Part shown: positions 54,494 to 63,308 of the stretch, piece by piece
Numbering within the stretch: position 1 is the first letter of the stretch
Layout: every line of letters begins with the position of its first letter
Position numbers and translations under genes: made by a program
Source of the DNA: an uncultured Desulfobacter sp.
GTDB taxonomy: Bacteria > Desulfobacterota > Desulfobacteria > Desulfobacterales > Desulfobacteraceae
Assembly: GCF_963666145.1 (NCBI RefSeq)
Contig: NZ_OY762614.1
Span: 1,292,501 to 1,356,500 of the forward strand
Reading direction: 5' to 3'
Length of the DNA stretch: 64,000 nucleotides
Notes under the pieces: generated by a model
Databases searched by the model: none
What the model was told of the DNA's origin: nothing
Seen by the model: only the letters and a program-made list of their open reading frames with translations

Positions 54494-54600
54494 GAAAAGT
54501 CACCCACCTGCGGCGTTGCTGCACAAAGCTGCAATCCTCACGTACTTTAGTACGCTCCGGTTCCAGCTTTGCTTGCGCCTTGCATCTGGGCAACTTTTCC
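54494..54600. repeat. Long imperfect palindrome between the regulator and kinase genes
   Basis: Two arms of about 50 bases (GAAAAGTCACCCACCTGCGG... and the inverse of ...TTGCATCTGGGCAACTTTTC) around the centre GTACTTTAGTAC. This is the look of the dispersed intergenic palindromes (GCGTTGC..GTACGCTCCGG) found in many Proteobacteria. It would fold in the mRNA between the two genes and may lower or protect the regulator message. Confidence 0.8.
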
Positions 54601-54615
54601 TCCAAACACTATATT

Positions 54616-56457
54616 TCATTTACTTCCGGGCTCATTCATCGCTGCGTTATCATCAGGCAGGGTGATATAAAACACAGTGCCTTTGGAAGGTCGGCTCTCC
54701 ACCCGGATTTCACCTTTAAGGTTTTCAACGATCCTGTGCACAATGGACAAGCCTAAGCCCGTTCCTTTGGCCCGGGTGGTGAAATAGGGGTCAAATATTT
54801 TTTCAATATCCTTTGCCGGGATGCCGCAGCCGTCGTCCGCCACCCGGATTTCAAGGTCATCATCCACATCGGATACGCCGATTTCAAGTGTCCCGTTAGT
54901 ATCCATGGCATTTAGCGCATTCATGTAAAGATTAAGCAGCACCTGGCAGATACGTTCCGGGTCGGTATGGAAGGTCTCTTTTTGGGTACGCATATCCGTT
55001 TGCACACGGATCTTTTTTTTGTCAAGATCATGGGAAACCAGCTTAAGGGAGTGCTGGATAAGGGGTTCGATTGGTGTCTGTTTAATCTCTACGGCCATGG
55101 GCTTGGCAAATTCCAGCAACTGGGTGATGGAGCGGTCCATACGTTCCACCTCCTGGATCATGATTTTTGCAATTTCCACGTCATCGGGCTCATTTTCATA
55201 TTGCCGGGAAAAATAGGTGGCAAACCCCTTGATGGAGCTTAAGGGATTTCGAATTTCATGGGCCACACCCGCAGCAAGTTTACCGATGGCAGCCAACCGC
55301 CGATTGGTTTCCACCTGTTTTTTCAAGTTACGTATCTGGGTCAGATCCCTGAATAAAAGAACAAAGCCCTGGATCTGGTCTTCTTCTGCCGGAATGGTCG
55401 AAACGGTCATTTCCAGCCGAAGGTCACCCTTCTCTTTCTGGGTCAATGCCACCTCTCCGGATGCGACGCCGCCGGACCTTGACACATCAGCAGCCATGGC
55501 AGCCATCTGGGGAAAGGCTTTTTCAGGAATGTCCCCCAGAATTTTTTCCGCGGACCGGTTGGCAGAGGTCACATTAAACTTCGTATCCAACGTAATCAGA
55601 CCCGAAGGCATATTTTGAATCACATTGTCGGAAAACGCCATCACCCGCTCCAAAGAGGACTGGGCGGCCCTGTAAGCCTGGAGGGCAAACAAAGCAATAA
55701 TTCCCGAACAGCAAAACACGAAGAACAAAAGCCCTCGGATCACAATATTTTTAAAGCCCCGGGCCTGGGCGGCCTGGACCCCGGCCATGGACATGCCGGC
55801 AAAAATATAGTGATCGGTCTGACCGAATGCGGCAAATGCAGGCCCGGCCAAACTGTCAGTGCCGGGCGCAGGTGGTTGGGACGGCATCTTTCCGTGGGTG
55901 TAGTCATAGTCAGGCACAGATCCGGGATTGGGGCTGTGGCTCTGGACAGGCCCAAGTCTTGGCCCTCTAAACCCTATATTAAACGGCATGAAACGTTTGG
56001 CCACTTCCAGAACCGGCCCCTCCTGGGTATTCAGCGATCGGCTGGAAATCAGGTGGGGATCCCTGGACAACGGCACAAAATCCGCCCATCCATCATAAAT
56101 TTTACCGACCATGGAGGCATCGGAATGGGCGATGATTTTTCCCATGGCATCGGTGATCATGATATATGAGACATCGGGCTGCCCTGCGGTCTCCTCCAGC
56201 ATGGACTGAATTCTTTTTGTGCCCCACTGCATGGACCCCATTCCAATCCGGGTACCGGCCTCAAATGTCCGGATTAAGGAGGTTCCGGTGATCAAAAACC
56301 GCTCACGGATAAATTCATCTTGTTTTTTTACCCGGTCCAGGGTCATCAGAATAAATACCGGCAACAGCACAACCAGGACGCCCACCATCACCAGCGGCGG
56401 CACCAGACCCGGCATTCTGGGGGCAATATTTAGTTTAAATCTGTTTTTTATGGTCAT
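54616..56457 (-). CDS. Membrane sensor histidine kinase, ZraS type
   Basis: 613 residues, larger than ZraS (465). Two membrane helices (about 16-38 and 235-260) bound a periplasmic sensor; then a PAS domain (about 275-385), HisKA with AAGVAHEIRNPLSSIKGF near 395-412, and HATPase with NALNAMDTNGTLEI, DDGCGIP and GTGLGLSIVHRI. The periplasmic part holds an extra stretch with repeated Pro, Gly, His (about 180-220) that could bind metal. Divergent from the ZraP-like gene. Confidence 0.9.
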   Translation of the reverse strand: MTIKNRFKLNIAPRMPGLVPPLVMVGVLVVLLPVFILMTLDRVKKQDEFIRERFLITGTSLIRTFEAGTRIGMGSMQWGTKRIQSMLEETAGQPDVSYIMITDAMGKIIAHSDASMVGKIYDGWADFVPLSRDPHLISSRSLNTQEGPVLEVAKRFMPFNIGFRGPRLGPVQSHSPNPGSVPDYDYTHGKMPSQPPAPGTDSLAGPAFAAFGQTDHYIFAGMSMAGVQAAQARGFKNIVIRGLLFFVFCCSGIIALFALQAYRAAQSSLERVMAFSDNVIQNMPSGLITLDTKFNVTSANRSAEKILGDIPEKAFPQMAAMAADVSRSGGVASGEVALTQKEKGDLRLEMTVSTIPAEEDQIQGFVLLFRDLTQIRNLKKQVETNRRLAAIGKLAAGVAHEIRNPLSSIKGFATYFSRQYENEPDDVEIAKIMIQEVERMDRSITQLLEFAKPMAVEIKQTPIEPLIQHSLKLVSHDLDKKKIRVQTDMRTQKETFHTDPERICQVLLNLYMNALNAMDTNGTLEIGVSDVDDDLEIRVADDGCGIPAKDIEKIFDPYFTTRAKGTGLGLSIVHRIVENLKGEIRVESRPSKGTVFYITLPDDNAAMNEPGSK

Positions 56458-56746
56458 AGGTTCTTCACGTCAATTTTTCAAGCCACGCTATCAGGCCAAC
56501 CGTTCATATCACCTAAATGAAATGATACGCATTGGCCCGGTTTATTTTTTGGGGGATCATCAGGTTACTATGCAAAACAAGTACCAGAATTGCCCCAATT
56601 TGATCATCCCGTCTCTATACCCCGTTTCATGGGACAGTTATATCCCCAAAGCCTTGAAAAATTATACCCACTGCCGTTGTACAAATCTTTTATCCACCCT
56701 TAAACCCTGACAAATTAAAGCAAATAGCGTAATTTTTACCCGGCTG

Positions 56747-56766
56747 TATACCCACATGCGGGTATA
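56747..56766. promoter_or_regulatory. Probable upstream activating site of the ZraR-like regulator
   Basis: TATACCC and GGGTATA, perfect inverse with 6 bases between, 98 bases upstream of the -24 box. Further TATACCC half-sites stand in the same gap (near 56617 and 56663). This is the layout of enhancer sites for NtrC-type activators. The rest of the 512-base gap 56458-56969 holds no gene. Confidence 0.65.
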
Positions 56767-56863
56767 AAGTACACACTCTACCCCATTTTTGAAAAACATC
56801 CTGATATGAATTATAGACTCGAAAGACCTGACAGAAAACGATCTCAATGATTTTCAGAAAAGG

Positions 56864-56878
56864 TGGCACATCATTTGC
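56864..56878 (+). promoter_or_regulatory. Sigma-54 (-24/-12) promoter of the ZraP-like gene
   Basis: TGGCAC, 5 bases, TTGC: an exact match to the -24/-12 consensus with the correct spacing. Transcription should start near 56890, 80 bases before the ATG. The activator is most likely the regulator encoded at 53102-54463. Confidence 0.88.
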
Positions 56879-56969
56879 TTTATAATTCTGCAACGATGAT
56901 CAAAAACTCAAAAGATCACGGTAACACGAATCACAGTATATAAAAAACCAAGCGCCACAAGGAGACACT

Positions 56970-57479
56970 ATGAAAAAAACCTTAGCTGCATTAACCATCC
57001 TGGTTGTCACATGCACTTTTTCCGCCGGTGCATTTGCAAGTCCCCCAATGCAGGGCAAGGGCAAAGGGTTAAAACAAACCACCCCCCGGGCGTGCATGAA
57101 CCTGACCGATGAACAGCAGAAACAGCTTAGCGATCTGCATCAAAAATTTGTTGATGACACCTACGAGACGCGCAGCAGTATCATGAACCTGGATCAGCAA
57201 ATCCGCATGTACATGGAAACATCTGATCCGGATCCTGCAAAATTGAAATCAATGGTGATTGAAAAAGCGGATTTATCAAAAGACCTGGCAGTTAAACGCT
57301 TGGAATTTTCCCTGGATGCCAGAAAAATATCTCCGGAACTAAAATTCATGCCCATGGGAATGGGCATGGGCTCGGGATTCAGCGGTCATGGCAAGGGATA
57401 CGGCCAGGGCTACCATGGATTCGGCAATGGTGCCGGATTTAACGATCCCCAAGATGAGACCCCTCCAGAAAATAAGTAG
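56970..57479 (+). CDS. ZraP-like periplasmic metal-binding/chaperone protein
   Basis: 169 residues. Signal peptide (residues 1-23, ending FAS), a helical Spy/CpxP-like core with LTDEQQKQLSDLHQKFVDDTYETR, and a tail rich in Met, His and Gly (MPMGMGMGSGF, HGKGYGQGYHGFG) suited to binding zinc or copper. GGAG lies before the ATG. Position next to a ZraSR-like pair and a -24/-12 promoter supports a ZraP role in envelope metal stress. Confidence 0.85.
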   Translation: MKKTLAALTILVVTCTFSAGAFASPPMQGKGKGLKQTTPRACMNLTDEQQKQLSDLHQKFVDDTYETRSSIMNLDQQIRMYMETSDPDPAKLKSMVIEKADLSKDLAVKRLEFSLDARKISPELKFMPMGMGMGSGFSGHGKGYGQGYHGFGNGAGFNDPQDETPPENK

Positions 57480-57546
57480 TATACCCATACCCACCACTCA
57501 TTAATCTTCAGCGAACACCCTCTCCATCAACTCCCTTCTCTCCTGT

Positions 57547-57582
57547 CCCCCCGGGTAACACCGGGGGGAACCTTTTTTTTTA
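57547..57582 (+). terminator. Rho-independent terminator of the ZraP-like gene
   Basis: CCCCCCGG and CCGGGGGG form a perfect 8-bp stem with a 6-base loop, followed by AACC and eight or nine T. Confidence 0.92.
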
Positions 57583-57587
57583 ATTTT

Positions 57588-58394
57588 TTACTCTTCCAAT
57601 GCCACAGGATTTTCGAGGACGCCAATACCTTCGATTTCAACCTCCATCAGATCGCCCGGCGCTATATACACGCGGGGTTTACGGGTAAAGCCCACCCCTT
57701 CGGGGGTCCCTGTCAGGATCAGGGTGCCGGGTAAAAGGGTAGATGACTGGGAGAGGTAGGAAATCATATTGGCGATGCTGAAGACCATGTCGCTGGTGTG
57801 GCTGTCCTGCATGGTTTCACCGTTGAGCCGCAGCTTAATGGAAAGTTGCTGGGGATCCGGAATCTCATCCGTCAAGGTCATGACCGGCCCGCAGGGGCAA
57901 AAGGTATCGTAGCTTTTTCCCCGGGTCCACTGGAATGCGCCGGCATGCTTCTGCCACCGCCGGGCGGAAACATCATTGGTGCAGGTATAGCCAAGCACGT
58001 AATCCAGGGCCTCTTCTTCGGATACATTCTTGGCAGCCTTTTTAATGATTACCCCAAGCTCGGCTTCGTAATCCACTTCTGGCGGATCTGCGGCACATTT
58101 TGGAATCAAAACGGCATCGCCGTGACCGGCCAGACTCCCCGGATATTTCATGAAAATAGCCGGATATTTTGGAATTTCCTGGCCTGTCTCCTTGGCATGA
58201 CGCCGGTAATTAAGGCCTATACAGATAATGGACGACGGCTCCACCGGAGGCAGAACTTTGACCACATCCACCCGTTCACCGGTATCTTTGAAGCTGTAAT
58301 CTTCAGACTGTTCGACGATACTTGCTGTCTTTCCGTCCCAATCGCACCCCATGACCTCTTTACCCTCTTGGGTAGTAAAACGAATGATCTTCAT
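57588..58394 (-). CDS. Fumarylacetoacetate hydrolase (FAH) family protein
   Basis: 268 residues with the FAH fold: IGLNYRRHAKETGQ, the metal ligand segment DYEAELGVIIKK near 101-112, and GTLILTGTPEGVGF. The family includes hydrolases, decarboxylases and isomerases of acylpyruvates or 2-oxo acids from aromatic breakdown. No pathway gene is nearby, so the substrate is open. Convergent with the ZraP-like gene, divergent from the rhomboid gene. Confidence 0.87.
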   Translation of the reverse strand: MKIIRFTTQEGKEVMGCDWDGKTASIVEQSEDYSFKDTGERVDVVKVLPPVEPSSIICIGLNYRRHAKETGQEIPKYPAIFMKYPGSLAGHGDAVLIPKCAADPPEVDYEAELGVIIKKAAKNVSEEEALDYVLGYTCTNDVSARRWQKHAGAFQWTRGKSYDTFCPCGPVMTLTDEIPDPQQLSIKLRLNGETMQDSHTSDMVFSIANMISYLSQSSTLLPGTLILTGTPEGVGFTRKPRVYIAPGDLMEVEIEGIGVLENPVALEE

Positions 58395-58468
58395 TTAAGG
58401 CTCCTTTATTCTTTTGATTGCATGGGCTATATTCATAGCCGGAATTAAACACATCCGGCAAGGAAAAA

Positions 58469-59374
58469 ATGAAATCTATTTTCACGGGCAGTATACATAA
58501 TAAAAACAGCAGAAAACAGGCCGATCTTATCATGGTCATCCTGGCGTCCCAGTCTGTCAGGGCGGTCATTGATACGGGGCCTGACGGATCATACGACATT
58601 CTTGTCTCCGATGACGATGTATTTAAGGCCCGGCAGCAATTGGAAAAATACCGAATGGAGAACAAAGAGATTCCAAAGCCGGTTTCCCATCCGCCCTCCG
58701 GATTTTTTTTCTCTCCGGCTGCCCTGGCCCTGGCCTTTTTGTTAGCCGCCATTCACTACATCATTACTACCCAGGGCTTTCACAAACAAGCGATTCTAAA
58801 TTTTGGTTCGTCCTCGTATTACCTAAGCCAGGGACAAAGTTTCAGGGCCGTAACCGCCCTATTTCTGCACAGCGATACGGACCATCTTATTGGCAATATG
58901 GCGGGAATCGCCATACTTGCAGGCCCGTTACTGAGGGTCACCGGCTACGGCCAGGGCTTTTTGCTGCTGTTGGCAGCGGGTACGGCCGGCAATCTGATAT
59001 CCAAAAGTTTCGGCCATGATTTACGGCTCTCCATCGGGGCCTCCACAGCAGTCATGGCGGCGGCAGGACTGCTTGGTGCCCGGCGCATGACCATTGGCCC
59101 ACCATCAGCTCATTCCGCATTTCCAAAACTCAAAGGCCTGTTCCCCTTTGCAGCGGCAGCCACCCTGACGGCCATGTTCAGCTATGGTGAAAACACCGAT
59201 GTGTCGGCCCATCTGTTCGGTTTTCTTGCTGGTACCGGCATCGGGTTGTGCTACTATCCGTTGTCCGAACCGTTATCAAGCCCCGTAATCGGCCGTATCA
59301 GTTTCTGCATTGTCCTGGCCATTTTAAGCACAGCCGTTATCCAGGGAGCTTTGACTTTTCTGTCTAATTTTTAA
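58469..59374 (+). CDS. Rhomboid-family intramembrane serine protease with N-terminal domain
   Basis: 301 residues. About 65 N-terminal cytoplasmic residues (VILASQSVRAVIDTGPDGSYDILVS) resemble the small DUF2007-like signal domain; then six or seven membrane helices with HSDTDHLIGNM, the catalytic serine in GASTAV near 190 and histidine in SAHLFGF near 250. The residue after the serine is Thr, not Gly. Cleaves membrane proteins within the bilayer. Ends by overlapping the serine protease gene tail to tail. Confidence 0.85.
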   Translation: MKSIFTGSIHNKNSRKQADLIMVILASQSVRAVIDTGPDGSYDILVSDDDVFKARQQLEKYRMENKEIPKPVSHPPSGFFFSPAALALAFLLAAIHYIITTQGFHKQAILNFGSSSYYLSQGQSFRAVTALFLHSDTDHLIGNMAGIAILAGPLLRVTGYGQGFLLLLAAGTAGNLISKSFGHDLRLSIGASTAVMAAAGLLGARRMTIGPPSAHSAFPKLKGLFPFAAAATLTAMFSYGENTDVSAHLFGFLAGTGIGLCYYPLSEPLSSPVIGRISFCIVLAILSTAVIQGALTFLSNF

Positions 59375-60149
59375 TGGAACGATTAAGCTTTCGAACAAAA
59401 CTGACAGGAACGGCATAAGTGATTCCCGTGGGTTCTTTTAGAACAAACTCTTTTTTCCCTTTAACAAACACTTTATTGATCACCCCGACGACTTCTCCGG
59501 TGGCAATGCGATAGACCGGGCTGCCGCTGTTTCCCGGAAAGGCAACGGCATCCAGCTGGATAATGTCCCAGGGGTCTTTAAGGAATTTGACCATATCGCC
59601 TTTGATCAGGCTGCCGTGGGGGCTGGGCAGAATGACCGGGGCAATGGCCGACACAGTACCTGTGTGGGTGGTGGCATTGAGGCCAAGGACAAAACCAATG
59701 GGAAATCCGGTAAATGCTATCTGGTGACCCTCTTTAAGGGACCCGTCTTTGGCCATGGGCAAGGCCGGCAGTTTGCCGTCCATCTCCAGTATGGCCAGGT
59801 CATGAAACGGGTCTTCGGCGACCAGGGTTGCCTTGACCCCTTTGTCCGGCAAATTCGTATGAAAAATGCGCAGATTAAACATGCGGTCTTTTTCTTTAAT
59901 GGCATCAACCACATGCTGATTGGTGACGATCCTGCTGCCGTCGGCGATGGCAAAGCCGGTTCCCCGGAATTGGACCATGGGGACATCCTTAAACGAATAC
60001 GTGCCCACGGATACGGTGGAGGCCTTTATCGTTGACACAAGCTCGGCCATGTAAGCATCCCGATCCTGTAACACAGCATTTTCCAGGGCGGATACCGGAG
60101 AAACGAAAGAAACAAGAAAGACCATGATTATGCTAAAATAGATTCTCAT
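59364..60149 (-). CDS. Trypsin-like serine protease (S1C), secreted
   Basis: 261 residues. Signal peptide (1-22, ending VSA), then a chymotrypsin fold with His in IVTNQHVV, Asp in HDLAILEMDG and Ser in FPGNSGSPVYR: the full triad. There is no PDZ domain, unlike DegP or DegS. Periplasmic quality control is likely. Confidence 0.85.
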   Translation of the reverse strand: MRIYFSIIMVFLVSFVSPVSALENAVLQDRDAYMAELVSTIKASTVSVGTYSFKDVPMVQFRGTGFAIADGSRIVTNQHVVDAIKEKDRMFNLRIFHTNLPDKGVKATLVAEDPFHDLAILEMDGKLPALPMAKDGSLKEGHQIAFTGFPIGFVLGLNATTHTGTVSAIAPVILPSPHGSLIKGDMVKFLKDPWDIIQLDAVAFPGNSGSPVYRIATGEVVGVINKVFVKGKKEFVLKEPTGITYAVPVSFVRKLNRSIKN

Positions 60150-60199
60150 GGTCTTTTCTTAGCGGTTAACGGCCCGGTTGTCCATCTTTTCTTCGGCCG

Positions 60200-60739
60200 T
60201 TACTCTCGAATCACACCGGATTGACCGAGAATAAATTCACTCATGTAATTGGCAACGGTGGTGACCTTGTGGCTGTAAAGCGGTGCCCGATCACAATCGG
60301 TGGCAAAATCGCCGGCAATGCAGCAGTTGCCGATACGACGAGACCGTATGTTAGCCAAATCGGCACCGGCAATACCGGAAGCGGCTACCAAGGTCTTTGT
60401 GTCGGCAAAGGTTTCAATGAGCATTTTTTTATCCGCCTGACGGTCAAAACCCTCAACGATCAAATCGCAGTCAGCGAACATTTCCGTGCAGTTTTGTCTG
60501 TCAATGCGCTGGACCAATGCGTCAAGGACCACCTCGGGGTTGATACGGTTCAGGTTGATCTTAAGGGCATCCACCTTAAACATCCCAATCTGGTCGGCAA
60601 AATAAAACTGGCGATTAAGATTGCCAGACTCCACCCGGTCAAAATCGACCAGCTTGAGCTTAGTTATACCGCTTCGAACCAGGTTCAGGGCCACGTTGGA
60701 GCCAATCCCCCCCACCCCGGCGATACCGATTTTCATCAT
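60200..60739 (-). CDS. thiF: Sulfur carrier protein adenylyltransferase ThiF
   Basis: 179 residues, a short ThiF/MoeB form. GVGGIGSNVALNL (nucleotide loop), DFDRVESGNLNRQF and ADCDLIVEGFDR match. Activates the C-terminus of ThiS. The C-terminal zinc and catalytic region is shortened, with CCIAGDFATDCD instead of the usual CxxC pair. Start overlaps the thiH stop by 4 bases (ATGA). Last gene of the thi operon in this window. Confidence 0.87.
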   Translation of the reverse strand: MMKIGIAGVGGIGSNVALNLVRSGITKLKLVDFDRVESGNLNRQFYFADQIGMFKVDALKINLNRINPEVVLDALVQRIDRQNCTEMFADCDLIVEGFDRQADKKMLIETFADTKTLVAASGIAGADLANIRSRRIGNCCIAGDFATDCDRAPLYSHKVTTVANYMSEFILGQSGVIRE

Positions 60740-61842
60740 ATGAAGTCCCAGTCTTTATAAATCGGCTGGTAGCCCTGGGCCAAAATTGCATCGGCCACCT
60801 GGGCCACACTGCGGGCATCGGTAATTTCAAATTGCGGTGTCTGGCCTTCGGGGACCTCTGTGTAGCCGCCCACCCCGGTGCTCGATCCGGCAGAATATCG
60901 GGTAACCCCCAAAGGTAAAATCCGGTCACGAAAGGTAGCGTTTTCACGGGTGGAGACGGTCAGTCCCGATCGCGGCAAAAAGATGCGCAAAGCCGTCATG
61001 AATTGAACAAAGGTTTTATCGTCCACCAGATAATCGGGTTGAAAATCACCTTCGGCCTCGTTAAACCGGGGCAAAGAGATGGCCACCTCGGTATCAATAT
61101 ATTTATTCTCAAGATACCGGGCATGCAACCCGGTAAAAAACATCTCCCGGCGCGGCTCGGACAACCCTAGCAGCGCCCCGAGATTGACGACGCGCATGCC
61201 GCCCTTGGCAGCCCGTTCAGGCCCGTTCAAGCGCCACTGGTAATCCATCTTCTTACCGGCCAGGTGGACCCGTTTATACACATCTTCGTCATAGGTTTCC
61301 TGGAACATGGTCATGGAATCGACACCGGCCTCGTAAAGCTGACGGTACTCGTCAATTTCAAGGGGGTAGACCTCAATGGCCACGGAGGCAAAATATTTTT
61401 TGAGCAGCCTAGACGCGTCCAGCAAATACGACATGGGCGTCATATGCTGTGCTTCACCAGTGAGAAAAAGCACGTGCTGCATGCCGGTTTCGGCAATGGC
61501 CTTGGCCTCAATCTCAATCTCTTCCATGGTGAGTTTCCGGCGAAGAATGGGGTTTTTGTGATTAAACCCGCAATAGGCGCAACCGTTACTGCAATGGTTG
61601 GAGATATACAGCGGAATGAACATTTGAATGGTGCGTCCAAAATACTGCACGGTAATCTGGTGGGCTTTTCGGGCCATGGCCTCAAGATGGCCGGCCGCCC
61701 TGGGGCTCAGCAGGGTTAAAAAGTCCATGGGACCGGGCTTGTCCTTGGCCATACTCAGGATGATCTGTTCATCGGTCACCTGGTCAAAAAATCCGGGTAC
61801 ATCAAAATCACGGTACTGCTTAACGACCTCGTAGAATGACAT
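60736..61842 (-). CDS. thiH: 2-iminoacetate synthase ThiH (radical SAM)
   Basis: 368 residues. The radical SAM triad C-x3-C-x2-C (CSNGCAYCGF near 83-92), the LLTGEAQH-type segment and C-terminal EPRREMFFTGLHA match ThiH, which splits tyrosine into dehydroglycine for thiazole. Start at 61842 has AGAGG eight bases upstream; a GTG 8 codons earlier is less likely. Separated from thiG by a 100-base gap with an inverted repeat. Confidence 0.93.
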   Translation of the reverse strand: MSFYEVVKQYRDFDVPGFFDQVTDEQIILSMAKDKPGPMDFLTLLSPRAAGHLEAMARKAHQITVQYFGRTIQMFIPLYISNHCSNGCAYCGFNHKNPILRRKLTMEEIEIEAKAIAETGMQHVLFLTGEAQHMTPMSYLLDASRLLKKYFASVAIEVYPLEIDEYRQLYEAGVDSMTMFQETYDEDVYKRVHLAGKKMDYQWRLNGPERAAKGGMRVVNLGALLGLSEPRREMFFTGLHARYLENKYIDTEVAISLPRFNEAEGDFQPDYLVDDKTFVQFMTALRIFLPRSGLTVSTRENATFRDRILPLGVTRYSAGSSTGVGGYTEVPEGQTPQFEITDARSVAQVADAILAQGYQPIYKDWDFI

Positions 61843-61860
61843 TATTTGATCCTCTTTGTT

Positions 61861-61941
61861 AACCACGGAAAGACACGGAACGCACTGAAAATTAAGAAGT
61901 CAAAGCCTTCATTTCCGTGTTTTTCCGTGCATTCCGTGGTT
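61861..61941. repeat. Imperfect inverted repeat between thiG and thiH
   Basis: AACCACGGAAAGACACGGAA at 61861 is mirrored by TTTCCGTGTTTTTCCGTGCATTCCGTGGTT ending at 61941 (given in parts; arms about 30 bases). ACCACGGAA-type repeats are common dispersed intergenic elements in bacteria. It would form a long hairpin inside the operon message. Confidence 0.72.
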
Positions 61942-61944
61942 CCA

Positions 61945-62718
61945 TTATTCGTCAAGAAATCCGGTAAGCGGTGAAGAGGCCCGGGCATGTGCGGACTCTT
62001 CGGCCATTTCAGCCAGATACGCCGCTCGCCCGGCTTTCACCGCCAGATCAAAGGCGCGCCCCATGGCTTCCGGATCATTGGCCGTGGCAATGGCAGTATT
62101 CACCAGCACCGCGTCCGCACCCATCTCCATTGCCGCCGCCGCCTGGGACGGTTTACCGATGCCCGCATCCACAACAATGGGCACGGATGCGTTTTCAATC
62201 AGCATGGCAATCAGCGGTTTGGTCTCCAACCCCCGGTTGGTTCCGATGGGCGCACCCAAAGGCATAACCGCCGCCGCGCCAGCGTTTTCCAGGCGTTTGG
62301 CCAGGGTCAGGTCCGGCAGCACATAGGGCAGCACCTTGAATCCCTCTTTGGCCAGAATCTCCGTTGCCTTCAAAGTTTCCCAGTTATCCGGCATCAGGTA
62401 TTTCATATCCGTGATCACTTCGATCTTGATGAAATCCCCGCAACCGGCCTCCCGGGCGATCCGGGCAACGCGCACGGCCTGTTCTGCCGTGCGGGCGCCG
62501 GATGTATTGGGCAGTAGGGTCACATCCTTGGGGATGTATTCCAAAATGTTTTCAGACTGCTCCGTGATGTCCACACGACGCAGCGCCACAGTGATCATCT
62601 GCGAACCGCTGGCCGCAAGCATTTTTGGGATCTGTCCGTGGTTGCCGAATTTCCCGGTACCGGTCAACAGCCGGTTACTGAATTCTTTTCCGCCTAACAA
62701 CAGTACATCGTCGCTCAT
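61945..62718 (-). CDS. thiG: Thiazole synthase ThiG
   Basis: 257 residues. TIM barrel with the Schiff-base lysine in DFIKIEVI near 96, LPYVLPDLTLAKRL, MPLGAPIGTNRGL and VDAGIGKPSQAA. Joins dehydroglycine, deoxyxylulose phosphate and the ThiS thiocarboxylate into thiazole phosphate. 2 bases after thiS. Confidence 0.95.
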   Translation of the reverse strand: MSDDVLLLGGKEFSNRLLTGTGKFGNHGQIPKMLAASGSQMITVALRRVDITEQSENILEYIPKDVTLLPNTSGARTAEQAVRVARIAREAGCGDFIKIEVITDMKYLMPDNWETLKATEILAKEGFKVLPYVLPDLTLAKRLENAGAAAVMPLGAPIGTNRGLETKPLIAMLIENASVPIVVDAGIGKPSQAAAAMEMGADAVLVNTAIATANDPEAMGRAFDLAVKAGRAAYLAEMAEESAHARASSPLTGFLDE

Positions 62719-62720
62719 AA

Positions 62721-62918
62721 TCAGCCTCCTCCTACAAAACTTAGCATCTCCAGGCGATCATCTTCCTGAAGTTCAGTCGTCGACCAAAATTCCTGTTTAA
62801 TGATTTGCTGGTTGAGTTCAACAACCAGTGCCCCTGCATCAAGTTTCTTCAAGGCGATGAACTGCGCCAAAGTGCAGGGATCTATACTTTCCTGTGTTCC
62901 GTTCACAAAAACATTCAT
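62721..62918 (-). CDS. thiS: Sulfur carrier protein ThiS
   Basis: 65 residues, ubiquitin-like fold, ending in the functional Gly-Gly (SFVGGG). Start at 62918 has AGGGGTG nine bases before; a start 3 codons earlier lacks this. First gene behind the TPP riboswitch. Confidence 0.92.
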   Translation of the reverse strand: MNVFVNGTQESIDPCTLAQFIALKKLDAGALVVELNQQIIKQEFWSTTELQEDDRLEMLSFVGGG

Positions 62919-62931
62919 AGGCAACACCCCT

Positions 62932-62977
62932 TAAAAACAAAAAGCCACTCACCCTCGAAGGAAGGGCAAGTGGCTTT
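62932..62977 (-). terminator. Riboswitch-linked terminator before thiS
   Basis: AAGCCACT and AGTGGCTT, with inner pairing CCCTTCCTTCGAGGG, form a stem followed by TTTGTTTTT in the minus direction, just upstream of thiS. This is the expression platform for the TPP riboswitch. Confidence 0.85.
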
Positions 62978-63021
62978 ATATAAACGCCGAAATCGGATTT
63001 TTCCCGATTAATTGCTGTCTT

Positions 63022-63100
63022 GTCCGCTCTTCCCTTCGCCAGTATTACCCGGATCAGGTTCAATGGGTATAATCTCAGACGCTGCGCGCCACCCCAAACG
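63022..63100 (-). promoter_or_regulatory. TPP (thi-box) riboswitch
   Basis: On the minus strand GGGGTGGCGCGCAGCG, CTGAGATTATACCC, GAACCTGATCCGGGTAAT and ACTGGCGAAGGGAAG follow in the order of the THI element. Binding thiamine pyrophosphate should favour the terminator and stop the thi operon. Confidence 0.95.
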
Positions 63101-63308
63101 ATCATCCTCGTCATATAGAGATTAAAAAGAATTGTCAACCCCAGTTTAAATTGAAAACATCATGCACTGAAAAAAGGCAAATACAGCGATGAATTATCGC
63201 CAACAGGAATTATAAAATTCTTAATTTTCTGTATTTAGGCGGCTGAAAATATGGTACTCCAATAAAATACACAATCTCAAAAGCGACGAAAAAAAAAGGA
63301 TAAAATCG

